29,822 bases of DNA. Origin: Candidatus Pelagibacter sp. (lineage in GTDB: Bacteria; Pseudomonadota; Alphaproteobacteria; Pelagibacterales; Pelagibacteraceae). The translations under genes and the position numbers were made by a program. The stretch lies in assembly GCA_028095445.1 (NCBI GenBank), contig JAOHCJ010000008.1:1-29822 (forward strand), read 5' to 3'. Shown in pieces: positions 22,092 to 29,822 of this stretch. Within the stretch, counting starts at the first letter, position 1; every line of letters begins with the position of its first letter. Below the pieces are notes generated by a model, which was not told the origin of the DNA, ran no database searches, and saw only the letters and a program-made list of their open reading frames with translations.

Positions 22092-22475
22092 TTAAATAAA
22101 GTTCCTTCCTGATAAATAAAGTAGAATAGTTAAAAAAATAGACCCAAAAATAACTAATAATCCTGTAAGTTTTGTTGTCTTTAACTCAAAACCATAACCA
22201 AGATCCATTATAAGATGTCTTATTTCACTTAGTGTTTGAAAACTAAAAGACCAAGTTAAACAAATAATAATAAATTTTCCAAAAATAGATTGTAAAAATA
22301 ATTTTGTTAAGTCGTAATTAGATTCTCCTAACAATAGTGAAAAAATCCAGAAACAAATAACTGTTATAGAAGATATATTTACTATCCCAGTAATTCTATG
22401 AGAAATAGAAACTAAAGAGGATATGTGCCACCTATAAACCTGAATATGTGGTGATAAAGGATTATTATTTTCCAT
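22092..22475 (-). CDS. sdhC: Succinate dehydrogenase cytochrome b556-type subunit SdhC, lacking the heme ligand
   Basis: A 127-residue membrane anchor with three likely helices (about 29-49, 64-84 and 103-122). The N-terminal PLSPHIQVY and the motif SISHRITG are diagnostic. Ser23 and Arg27 match the quinone-binding Ser27 and Arg31 of E. coli. The second motif, normally Y-H-x4-G-I-R-H, reads F-Q-T-L-S-E-I-R-H: the heme-binding histidine (E. coli His84) is Gln80, codon CAA at 22236-22238. The neighbouring Arg86-His87 pair is kept. The gene overlaps the end of asd by 11 bases and is separated from sdhD by one base. The rest of the protein looks intact, so this is not a decaying gene. Confidence 0.92.
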   Translation of the reverse strand: MENNNPLSPHIQVYRWHISSLVSISHRITGIVNISSITVICFWIFSLLLGESNYDLTKLFLQSIFGKFIIICLTWSFSFQTLSEIRHLIMDLGYGFELKTTKLTGLLVIFGSIFLTILLYLSGRNFI

Positions 22476-23472
22476 ATAAATTATATTTAATTAATGTTTC
22501 GGCAATTTCTACAGAGTTCAAGGCCGCTCCTCTAAGAAGATTATCAGAAACTATCCAAAGATTTAATGTATTTTCATTAGTTTTATCTTCTCTAATTCTT
22601 GAAATAAATGTTTCGTCTTTACCAGTTGCTTCAACTGGTGTGCTATATCCACCATCTTTTCTAGAGTCATAAATCTCACATCCATCTGCTTTATTTAAAG
22701 CTTCTTTAACTTTTTCAATAGAAAATGGTTTTTTGAATTGAATATTTACTGATTCAGCATGAGAAACTAAAACTGGAATTCGTACACAAGTTGCTGTTAG
22801 TTCTATATTTTGATCTAAAATTTTTTTAGTTTCGTTAGTCATTTTTAACTCTTCTTTTGTATAACCATCATCAGCAAAGACGTCTATATGTGGAATAGCG
22901 TTAAATGCTATTTGCTTTGTAAAATTTTTTGACTTAATAGATTTGTTTTCTAAAAATAGTTTTGTTTGATCGATCAATTCATCCATAGGGGCTTTTCCTC
23001 CACCAGATACTGACTGATAAGTAGAAACAACTATTCTTTTGACTTTAAATAAATCATGTAATGGTTTTAGAACAATTACTAATTGTGCAGTAGAACAATT
23101 GGGATTTGCTATTATATTTTTTTTCATACTTTTAACTGCTTCTGCATTTACTTGTGGAACAATTAAAGGGACATCTGGGTCCATTCTAAAAAAGCTAGAA
23201 TTATCAATTACTATTGAATGTTTGGCAGCTTTTTTGGCATATTTTTCAGCAATTGCACTTCCAGCAGCAAAAAAGGTAATTTTTACTTTTGAAAAATCAA
23301 ATGTTTCAAGATTAAAAACTTCGAGTTTCTTACCTTTAAAAGTTACTTTCTGTCCTGCACTTTTAAGTGAGGCAACTAAATATAGCTCTTTAATAGGAAG
23401 GTTTTTCCGCTCTAAAATCTCAAGCGTTTTTCTTCCAACATTTCCTGTGGCTCCTACAATTGCTATATTCAT
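22465..23472 (-). CDS. asd: Aspartate-semialdehyde dehydrogenase
   Basis: A 335-residue enzyme that reduces aspartyl phosphate to aspartate semialdehyde, the branch point to lysine/diaminopimelate, threonine and methionine. The NADP fold is GATGNVGR at 7-14. The catalytic cysteine is Cys126 in NPNCSTAQ. Substrate binding is shown by SGGGK around 156-160, and the acid-base histidine is His238 in R-I-P-V-L-V-S-H. Length is typical. It lies 20 bases after dmdA and overlaps sdhC by 11 bases, so it connects the DMSP genes to the sdh operon. That placement may reflect a need for the methionine carbon skeleton when methanethiol from DMSP is available. Confidence 0.97.
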   Translation of the reverse strand: MNIAIVGATGNVGRKTLEILERKNLPIKELYLVASLKSAGQKVTFKGKKLEVFNLETFDFSKVKITFFAAGSAIAEKYAKKAAKHSIVIDNSSFFRMDPDVPLIVPQVNAEAVKSMKKNIIANPNCSTAQLVIVLKPLHDLFKVKRIVVSTYQSVSGGGKAPMDELIDQTKLFLENKSIKSKNFTKQIAFNAIPHIDVFADDGYTKEELKMTNETKKILDQNIELTATCVRIPVLVSHAESVNIQFKKPFSIEKVKEALNKADGCEIYDSRKDGGYSTPVEATGKDETFISRIREDKTNENTLNLWIVSDNLLRGAALNSVEIAETLIKYNLYGK

Positions 23473-23492
23473 GATATTCTCTAACTTTTATA

Positions 23493-24602
23493 CTAGATGA
23501 AGGGTAAATCGCAAACGTTTCCGTTAAAGGTATTATCATTTATTTGAATTTTAAAGGCTTGAGATTCTTTCCAGTGAGACTTATGGATCATTGCTATACC
23601 TATAACCATTTGAAAATGAGGTGAATAGCAAGCTGATCTTAATTCACCAATTATATTACTATTTTCATCATATAGATTTTTTGATCCTGTAAGACTTACT
23701 TCTTTTGTATCAATTTTAACTCCCATTAGTTTTTTCTGGGGTCCTTTTAATTTTACTTGTTTTAATTTTTCTTTTCCTAAAAAAATCACATCACTATCTA
23801 AACTAACATATTGATCAAAACCACATTCAAATGGATTATCATTGTTATCAAAATCATTGCCATAAGAAAGTAGTGCACTCTCAATTCTCTCTATTAAATT
23901 AGGACACCCTGGTCCTACATTAAATTCTTTTCCAACTTTAAAAAGATGATCATATAATTTTTGTCCTGACTCTGTATTTTGAACATAAACTTCGTACCCA
24001 CCTTGCTTAGACCATCCCGATCTTGCTATTAAATGTTTAGTTCCTTCAAAATCAAAGTAATCAAATCCAAAAAATTTTAATTCAGTAATTTTTTTTCCAA
24101 AAACTTTTTCCATTAATGCAAATGATTTTGGACCTTGTATTGCCATTATATCAACTACTGGTTCTATAATTTTAACGTCAAATCTATGTCCTGATGCTAA
24201 ACCTTTTGCAAAAAAAATTACATCTGAGTCTGCTATTGATATCCACCATTTATTTTTATTTAATTTTAAAATAACTGGATCATTAACTAAATTTCCATTT
24301 TCATCTATTATTGGACAATAATAACATCTGCCTATTTTAGACTTTGATAAATCTCGACATGTCATCAATTGTACTAACCTTGCCGAGTCTTTTCCTGATA
24401 TTTCTACTTGTCTTTCTGCTGCAACATCCCATATCTGAACATGTTCTTTTAAATGCTTGTAGCTATCTTCTATTGAACCAAAAGCAGCTGGTAACAACAT
24501 GTGATTATAAATTGTGTATGCCGTTACTCCTTGTTTCTCTATTCTTGAAGTATAAGGAGTGCTTCTTAATCTTCTAGATTTTGCTATTGAAAAATTTTTC
24601 AT
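23493..24602 (-). CDS. dmdA: Dimethylsulfoniopropionate demethylase DmdA
   Basis: A 369-residue GcvT-family enzyme that transfers one methyl group of DMSP to tetrahydrofolate, giving methylmercaptopropionate and 5-methyl-tetrahydrofolate. Start and length equal the P. ubique enzyme as I recall it, and long stretches look the same. Landmarks are [10 protein letters not shown] near the N-terminus, the NDPV segment with Asp108, the Trp197 and Glu204/Tyr206 region (GW...GGYEVYV) that forms the folate and substrate pocket in GcvT relatives, and the closing GNVCDLPF. The gene overlaps the upstream hydrolase by 4 bases (ATGA). The next genes upstream encode DmdB and DmdC, which separates it from ordinary GcvT or dimethylglycine dehydrogenase relatives. 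Confidence 0.96.
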   Translation of the reverse strand: MKNFSIAKSRRLRSTPYTSRIEKQGVTAYTIYNHMLLPAAFGSIEDSYKHLKEHVQIWDVAAERQVEISGKDSARLVQLMTCRDLSKSKIGRCYYCPIIDENGNLVNDPVILKLNKNKWWISIADSDVIFFAKGLASGHRFDVKIIEPVVDIMAIQGPKSFALMEKVFGKKITELKFFGFDYFDFEGTKHLIARSGWSKQGGYEVYVQNTESGQKLYDHLFKVGKEFNVGPGCPNLIERIESALLSYGNDFDNNDNPFECGFDQYVSLDSDVIFLGKEKLKQVKLKGPQKKLMGVKIDTKEVSLTGSKNLYDENSNIIGELRSACYSPHFQMVIGIAMIHKSHWKESQAFKIQINDNTFNGNVCDLPFI

Positions 24603-25375
24603 TTTTTTAAAAATTCAGAGATCTTTTCTCTCATTTCAAAAGATTTTTCAAACATAATCATGTGTCCACAATCTTTTATTACATGAGTTTCTGAATTAGG
24701 AATAAGTTCAGCAAATTTCATACCTTTTTCAAGGTTAACCATCTTATCTAACTCACCAAATATAAATAATGTGGGACAATTTATTGACTTTAGAGCCTCT
24801 GGTCCATTTTTATAATTATTACAAGCCACAAGATCAATAGCTAAAATTTCTTTAATATCTCTTGGAGAACGAATAATTTTTTTTACAGGATTACCTCCAA
24901 TAAATTTCTTAGAATTCTCATAACTCCATTTCATCATTAATATAACTGCTTGATTATCACCATCTTCTGCAAGATCAATTAGGTCTTGATTAACTGGCAT
25001 TCTATATGACCCACCAACAAACACTACTCTCTTAACTCTTTTTGAATATTTAGAACAATATTCAAGTGCTTCTAGACAACCTTGTGAGTGCCCAATTATT
25101 GTTATGTTGGAAATATTTAATTTGTTAAAAACTTTTTCTAACCAGTTAGAAATTTCTTCTATTGATTTTAAACTTGTTCCATCAGAATTACCGTGTCCTG
25201 GTAGGTCGATTGATAAAACATTATAATTTTGATTTGATAAATACTGCTCAGTTAAAGACCAAACAATGTGTGAAAGGCCACTTCCATGAAGTAAAACTAT
25301 AGTTTCTTTTTTTTTATCAATGCCTTGACCTGCATCTGAAACAAAAACTTTTTTGCTATCTATTTCAAAAATCAA
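24599..25375 (-). CDS. Alpha/beta hydrolase of unknown substrate in the DMSP cluster
   Basis: A 258-residue single-domain alpha/beta hydrolase without a signal peptide, so probably cytoplasmic. It has the oxyanion-hole motif LLHGSG at 28-33, a D-L-P-G-H-G-N-S loop at 57-64, the nucleophile elbow GHSQG with Ser97, and the acid Asp210 in FGELD. The catalytic His238 is in DCGHMI. The triad is complete, so it should be active as an esterase, thioesterase or C-C hydrolase; the sequence does not say which. It overlaps both dmdB and dmdA by 4 bases (ATGA at each end). That makes it a fixed part of the DMSP unit and suggests it acts on a CoA thioester or other intermediate of that pathway. DmdD, the usual last enzyme, is a crotonase and is unrelated. 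Confidence 0.88.
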   Translation of the reverse strand: MIFEIDSKKVFVSDAGQGIDKKKETIVLLHGSGLSHIVWSLTEQYLSNQNYNVLSIDLPGHGNSDGTSLKSIEEISNWLEKVFNKLNISNITIIGHSQGCLEALEYCSKYSKRVKRVVFVGGSYRMPVNQDLIDLAEDGDNQAVILMMKWSYENSKKFIGGNPVKKIIRSPRDIKEILAIDLVACNNYKNGPEALKSINCPTLFIFGELDKMVNLEKGMKFAELIPNSETHVIKDCGHMIMFEKSFEMREKISEFLKK

Positions 25376-27000
25376 CTTAGGTCCTTGACTTTTTTTCTAA
25401 GTTCAAATTTTTGAATTTTTCCTGTTGACGTCTTGGGTAATTCACAAAATACAACTTTTTTAGGAAGCTTAAATCCTGCCAGTGTTTCTCTGCAAAAATC
25501 TATTATATCTTTTTCTGTTGCAGGTTTATCTTCAATTAACTCAACGAATGCACACGGTGTTTCTCCCCATTTTTCATCTGGTTTAGCAACAACAGCTGCT
25601 AATGATACTGCTGAGTGTTTTGCAATAGTATTTTCTATTTCAATTGAAGAAATGTTTTCTCCTCCTGAAATGATAATATCCTTAGACCTATCTTGAATCT
25701 TTATATATCCATCGGGATGAGTAACCGCCAAATCCCCTGAATGAAACCATCCACCAGCCATTGCTTTATCTGTTGCTTCTTTATCTTTATAATATCCTTT
25801 CATTACAATATTTCCTCTTATCATAATTTCACCCATAGTTTTTCCATCTTTAGGTGCTGGTTTCATTGTTTCAGGATCCATAACAACAGCACCTTCAGTA
25901 TTAGGGTATCGAACACCTTGTCTTGCTTTAATTTCATTTTTTTTATCTTTATCTAATTTATTCCACTCTTTATTCCATGCACACTGTAACATATGACCAT
26001 AAGTTTCTGTCAGCCCATATACATGCATAACTTCAAATCCTAGGTTTTCCATTTTTTCAAAAATAATGCTTGGTGGTGGTGCGCCAGCAGTTAAAACATT
26101 TACTTTTCTTTTTAATTTTTTTTGATCCTTTTTTGGGGTATTAACTATCATATTTAAAACTATTGGAGCTCCTCCAAAATGAGTCACGTCATATTTATCA
26201 ATTAACTCAAACATTTTTTTTGTATCAATATTTCTAAGGCAAATGATTCTTGCATGTAACATTGAAAGCGTCCAAGGATAACACCATCCATTACAATGAA
26301 ACATTGGTACAACACATAAAAAATTTAACCTATTAGGCATGTTCCATGCCTGAGTGCTTCCCGTTGCCATTAAATATGAGCCTCTATGATGATAAACAAC
26401 GCCTTTGGGGTTTCCTGTTGTTCCAGAAGTATATCCTAATGAAATTGCTTCCCACTCATCCTTAGGCTTTTTCCATTCATAATTTTCATCTCCACTACTT
26501 AAAAAACTTTCATATTCTAATTCACCAATTTTTTTGAAACTGCTTGTGTCTATATCTTTGTCATCTATATCTATAATGGTGATTTTATTTTTGATATTTT
26601 TTAAAGCTTTAGTAATAACTTCATGAAATTGTCTGTCCACAATTAAAACTTTTGCATCACTATGCTCTAAAATATAACTAACTGTGTTGGGATCTAATCT
26701 TGTATTAATTGCATTAATAACTGCACCAACCATAGGTATTGAGTAGTGTGCTTCAAAAATTTCTGGTGTATTGAAAGCCATCACTGAAACAGTATCTCCA
26801 GTTTTTATTCCAAGTTTATCTAGCGCACTCGCAAACTTAACACATCTTTTATAAACTTCTTTCCAGGTATAAGATCTACTCTCATAAACTAGTGCTTCGT
26901 AATTTGGATATATATCTTTTGTTCTTTCTAAAAACGTTAACGGTGATAAAGGAACGTAGTTAGCTTCATTTTTATCTAAATTTTTATCATAATGACTCAT
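25372..27000 (-). CDS. dmdB: Methylmercaptopropionate-CoA ligase DmdB
   Basis: A 542-residue acyl-adenylate-forming enzyme that couples methylmercaptopropionate to CoA at the cost of ATP. The phosphate-binding loop TSGTTGNPKG lies at 191-200. The acyl-pocket segment MFHCNGWCYPW (around 233-243) matches that of known DmdB proteins. The adenine-binding VYGLTETYG is near residue 330, followed by the hinge region G-W-F-H-S-G-D. The catalytic Lys528 is in STGKIQKF. Medium-chain fatty acid ligases have the same fold. The specific call rests on the neighbours dmdC and dmdA and on the overall resemblance to DmdB. It is spaced 4 bases from dmdC and overlaps the hydrolase by 4 bases. Confidence 0.92.
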   Translation of the reverse strand: MSHYDKNLDKNEANYVPLSPLTFLERTKDIYPNYEALVYESRSYTWKEVYKRCVKFASALDKLGIKTGDTVSVMAFNTPEIFEAHYSIPMVGAVINAINTRLDPNTVSYILEHSDAKVLIVDRQFHEVITKALKNIKNKITIIDIDDKDIDTSSFKKIGELEYESFLSSGDENYEWKKPKDEWEAISLGYTSGTTGNPKGVVYHHRGSYLMATGSTQAWNMPNRLNFLCVVPMFHCNGWCYPWTLSMLHARIICLRNIDTKKMFELIDKYDVTHFGGAPIVLNMIVNTPKKDQKKLKRKVNVLTAGAPPPSIIFEKMENLGFEVMHVYGLTETYGHMLQCAWNKEWNKLDKDKKNEIKARQGVRYPNTEGAVVMDPETMKPAPKDGKTMGEIMIRGNIVMKGYYKDKEATDKAMAGGWFHSGDLAVTHPDGYIKIQDRSKDIIISGGENISSIEIENTIAKHSAVSLAAVVAKPDEKWGETPCAFVELIEDKPATEKDIIDFCRETLAGFKLPKKVVFCELPKTSTGKIQKFELRKKVKDLS

Positions 27001-27004
27001 AATA

Positions 27005-28768
27005 CTAATTAAATTTAAAATTCATTATGTAGTCACTTCCTGATGTAGCAGTTTTAAAATGACTTTCTGTTCTTGGTAGAACTCTCTTAAAATAAAAATT
27101 TGCAGTTTGTATTTTATCCTCATAAAAGTCTTTATTTTGTTCATAATCTTGAAAGCTTACCTCTAAAACTTTTATCCACGCATGGGCTATAGATACAAAA
27201 CCCAATGCTTTCAAATAGTCATTGCATGCTGCGCTTGCATCATCTCTTGAGTTTTGTATTTTTTCTTTAATCCAATAAGTAAACTTAGATAAAATCTCTA
27301 AACTCATTTTCAGCTCTTCTGTGAAAGGTTTTAATTCTTTGGATACAGAATCACAGTCGTTTTTTACCATTTCTAAGTATTTATTAATTATATCTCCATT
27401 TTTATTTACTAACTTTCTAAAAACTAAATCTGCTGCTTGAACAGAATTAGTTCCTTCATAAATTGGCGTAATTCTATTATCTCTATATAATTGTTCTATT
27501 CCTTGGTCTTTTGTGTATCCATACCCACCATGAACTTGCATAGCATCACTTGTTATTTCCATTCCCATGTCGCTAAACATCGTTTTAACTACTGGGGTCA
27601 TTAAAGAAACAAGGTCTGAGGCTTCCTGTTTTATTTTTTCATCTGGATGATTAAGACTAACTTCTGTTTGTTGAGATAGCCAAAAACACAAAGCTCGCTC
27701 ACCCTCAATTATAGATTTCATATTAAGTAAAGATTTTCTAATATCAGCATGCTCAATTATAAAATCTGCTCCATTAGTTGACTTTGTATTATTTGTTTTT
27801 CCTTGTTTTCTTTCTTTTGCATAACTTAAAGAATTTTGATACGCAATTTCAGAAATCCCTAGTCCTTGAATTCCAACTACAATTCTCTCTAAATTCATCA
27901 TGGTAAACATTGCATTTAAACCTTTATTTTTCAATCCAATCATATAACCAGTGGCCTCGTCAAAATTTAATACACATGTGGCAGAGCCTTTAATTCCCAT
28001 CTTGCTTTCTATAGATCCTGTAGAAACTCCATTTCTAGCTCCAACAGATCCATCTTCATTTACAACAAATTTAGGTACTAAAAATAAACTTATTCCTTTT
28101 GTTCCTGCTGGAGAGTCTGTTGCTCTTGCAATCACTAAATGGATAATATTTTCTGTTAAATCTTGATCACCAGATGTTATAAAAATTTTTTGTCCACTTA
28201 TTTTAAAAGTTCCATCTGGTTGCTCTGCAGCTTTCGTTTTTAAAAGACCCAAATCAGTTCCACAAACTGGTTCTGTAAGACACATAGTGCCACTCCATTT
28301 GCCTTCTACCATTTTTGGTAAGTATTTATCCTTTATATCTTCTGATGCATGGTGAGATATACAATTATACGCGCCAATACTTAATTCACTATAAAGTTTA
28401 AAAGATAGGCTTGCTGATGATAGCATTTCATCAAAAAAAGCACTTACCGTTTTAGGCATTCCTTGTCCTCCATATTTTGGATCGCATGAAAGAGAGGTCC
28501 ATCCATCTTCAATATATTTCGTATAAGCTTCTTTATAACCTGGTGGCGTCCTAACCACACCATTCTCCAAAACTGAGGGATTTTCATCACCTGATTTTGC
28601 TAATGGTAGTATTAAGTTTTGATTAATCTTTGCAGCTTCCTCTAAAATATCTTTTACCAGTTCTGAATTAACTTCTTTGTATTTTTCAAGATCATTATAA
28701 TCTTTATTGTTTCTTAATTTATCAAAAAGAAACATCATATCTTCCAATGGCGCTGTGTAATTTGGCAT
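27005..28768 (-). CDS. dmdC: Methylmercaptopropionyl-CoA dehydrogenase DmdC
   Basis: A 587-residue acyl-CoA dehydrogenase of the long DmdC subtype (ordinary members have about 380). It oxidises methylmercaptopropionyl-CoA to methylthioacryloyl-CoA on FAD. Landmarks are MCLTEPVCGTDLG around 162-174, the FAD contact K-I-F-I-T-S-G-D, the MGIKGSATC segment around 257, and the GGYGYTKDQGIEQLYRDNRI region. The catalytic base is Glu438 in PIYEGTN. The C-terminal extension after about residue 450 is the part that marks the DmdC/FadE5 type. A short Asn/Thr/Lys-rich insert sits at 325-333. It starts the dmdC-dmdB-hydrolase-dmdA run, 26 bases after leuB; I see no clear promoter in that gap. Confidence 0.93.
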   Translation of the reverse strand: MPNYTAPLEDMMFLFDKLRNNKDYNDLEKYKEVNSELVKDILEEAAKINQNLILPLAKSGDENPSVLENGVVRTPPGYKEAYTKYIEDGWTSLSCDPKYGGQGMPKTVSAFFDEMLSSASLSFKLYSELSIGAYNCISHHASEDIKDKYLPKMVEGKWSGTMCLTEPVCGTDLGLLKTKAAEQPDGTFKISGQKIFITSGDQDLTENIIHLVIARATDSPAGTKGISLFLVPKFVVNEDGSVGARNGVSTGSIESKMGIKGSATCVLNFDEATGYMIGLKNKGLNAMFTMMNLERIVVGIQGLGISEIAYQNSLSYAKERKQGKTNNTKSTNGADFIIEHADIRKSLLNMKSIIEGERALCFWLSQQTEVSLNHPDEKIKQEASDLVSLMTPVVKTMFSDMGMEITSDAMQVHGGYGYTKDQGIEQLYRDNRITPIYEGTNSVQAADLVFRKLVNKNGDIINKYLEMVKNDCDSVSKELKPFTEELKMSLEILSKFTYWIKEKIQNSRDDASAACNDYLKALGFVSIAHAWIKVLEVSFQDYEQNKDFYEDKIQTANFYFKRVLPRTESHFKTATSGSDYIMNFKFN

Positions 28769-28794
28769 AACAGAACTCTAGAATAAATATCTAA

Positions 28795-29822
28795 TTATTG
28801 CAATTTTGAAATTATCGCATCACCCATAGCTGATGTTGATACTTCTTTTTTTCCTTCAGAAATAATATCTTTAGTTCTAAGACCATCATTTAGTACCTCT
28901 TGAACTGCTTTTTCTAAAGCATCTGCTTCATTATCTAGGTCTAATGAATATCTTAATGCCATTGCAAAACTTAAAATTGATGCAATTGGATTGGCAATTC
29001 CTTTGTTAGCTATATCTGGTGCAGAACCATGAATAGGTTCATACATTGCTCTCATATCACCATCTTTATTTTTTGCTCCGAGCGAAGCTGACGGTAATAA
29101 ACCTAAAGAGCCAGTTAGCATTGAGGCTTGATCTGAAAGCATATCTCCAAATAAATTATCGGTAACAATGACATCAAATTGTTTAGGATTTCTCAGCAAT
29201 TGCATTGCACAGTTATCTGCAAGCATATGACTTAACTCAACATCTTTATATTCTTTATCATGAAGTTCTTGAACTTCTTCTTTCCAAAGTTGTCCTGCTT
29301 CCATTACATTTGATTTTTCACACGAAGTAACTTTATTTGATCTTTTTTTAGCTAAATCAAAAGCTACTTTAGCGACTCTGACTATTTCACTAGTCGTATA
29401 AGCATGGGTATTGATCCCTTTTCTTTCACCATTTTCTATTGGTTTAATTCCTCTTGGCTCTCCAAAATAAATTCCCCCTGTTAACTCTCTAACAATCATT
29501 ATGTCTAACCCTGAAACAATTTCAGGTTTTAGTGTTGATGCATCAACTAGTTGCTCAAAACAAATTGCAGGTCTTAAGTTTGCAAATAGTTTTAATTCTT
29601 TTCTTAATTTTAATAGAGCTCTTTCAGGTTTTTTTGAAAAATCTAAATTATCCCATTTAGGTCCACCCACTGCACCTAATATTACAACTTCACTTTCTAA
29701 AGCTTTATAAAAAACTTCATCTGTAATTGGTGTTCCATGTTTATCGTATGAGCAGCCACCAGCTAAATCTTGTTCAATTTCAAAATCTAAAGATTTATTT
29801 GAATTAAACCATTGAATAACTT
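28795..29822 (-). CDS. leuB: 3-isopropylmalate dehydrogenase, N-terminus outside window
   Basis: A partial frame of 341 residues plus two bases that runs off the right edge. It oxidatively decarboxylates 3-isopropylmalate in leucine synthesis. A GTG at 29670 is not the start: the frame continues upstream with V-I-Q-W-F near the edge, then [16 protein letters not shown] and [12 protein letters not shown], all normal LeuB sequence. Further landmarks are the arginines of [18 protein letters not shown] substrate binding (here [17 protein letters not shown]), [10 protein letters not shown], the NAD-site [15 protein letters not shown], and paired aspartates in [10 protein letters not shown]. About 28 N-terminal residues are missing compared with the usual 370. 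Isocitrate dehydrogenase is excluded by the [10 protein letters not shown] segment. Confidence 0.96.
   Translation of the reverse strand, partial: VIQWFNSNKSLDFEIEQDLAGGCSYDKHGTPITDEVFYKALESEVVILGAVGGPKWDNLDFSKKPERALLKLRKELKLFANLRPAICFEQLVDASTLKPEIVSGLDIMIVRELTGGIYFGEPRGIKPIENGERKGINTHAYTTSEIVRVAKVAFDLAKKRSNKVTSCEKSNVMEAGQLWKEEVQELHDKEYKDVELSHMLADNCAMQLLRNPKQFDVIVTDNLFGDMLSDQASMLTGSLGLLPSASLGAKNKDGDMRAMYEPIHGSAPDIANKGIANPIASILSFAMALRYSLDLDNEADALEKAVQEVLNDGLRTKDIISEGKKEVSTSAMGDAIISKLQ

Noticed and set aside
23039..23500. 153-codon plus-strand frame opposite asd
   Set aside because: Antisense shadow of a conserved gene with no recognisable domain and no ribosome-binding site of note.
27038..28768. 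dmdC as an ordinary fatty acyl-CoA dehydrogenase
   Set aside because: The 587-residue length with C-terminal extension and its position beside dmdB and dmdA fit DmdC better, although substrate specificity cannot be proven from sequence alone.

Overview
The window is a very compact, AT-rich piece of an alphaproteobacterial chromosome. It almost certainly comes from the SAR11 clade (Candidatus Pelagibacter or a close relative). I base this on the low GC (by eye, not computed), near-zero spacers, many 1-4 bp gene overlaps, and a 369-residue DMSP demethylase that matches the P. ubique DmdA as I remember it. No alignment was run. There is no RNA gene, mobile element, CRISPR array or prophage, and no gap over 300 bases.

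Layout: bases 1-2150 carry four plus-strand genes: the tail of nadD, then rsfS, ctp (S41 protease) and rppH. From 2143 to the end, everything is on the minus strand. In transcription order (right to left) this is: leuB (5' end outside the window); the DMSP demethylation genes dmdC, dmdB, an alpha/beta hydrolase and dmdA; asd; sdhCDAB; mmsA; mdh; sucC, sucD, sucA, sucB and lpd; priA; and the F1 ATP synthase genes atpHAGDC. Most junctions are abutting or overlapping, so long co-transcribed blocks are likely. rppH and atpC converge and share an 8-bp palindrome holding both stop codons.

How the genes work together: DmdA moves a methyl group from DMSP to tetrahydrofolate. DmdB and DmdC activate and oxidise the resulting methylmercaptopropionate, on the way to methanethiol and a C2 unit. 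Asd makes aspartate semialdehyde, the precursor of the carbon acceptor for methionine. MmsA can turn malonate or methylmalonate semialdehyde into acetyl- or propionyl-CoA. The Suc, Lpd, Sdh and Mdh enzymes cover 2-oxoglutarate to oxaloacetate, and electrons pass to quinone and finally to ATP synthase.

Main points of interest: (1) both axial histidine positions for heme b in succinate dehydrogenase are replaced (SdhC Gln80, SdhD Phe63; SdhD has no histidine at all), while the quinone-site residues are kept, which suggests a heme-free complex II; (2) sucD is frameshifted at a seven-base G run, most likely a sequence error; (3) an uncharacterised alpha/beta hydrolase is translationally coupled between dmdB and dmdA, and no dmdD is present in this cluster.
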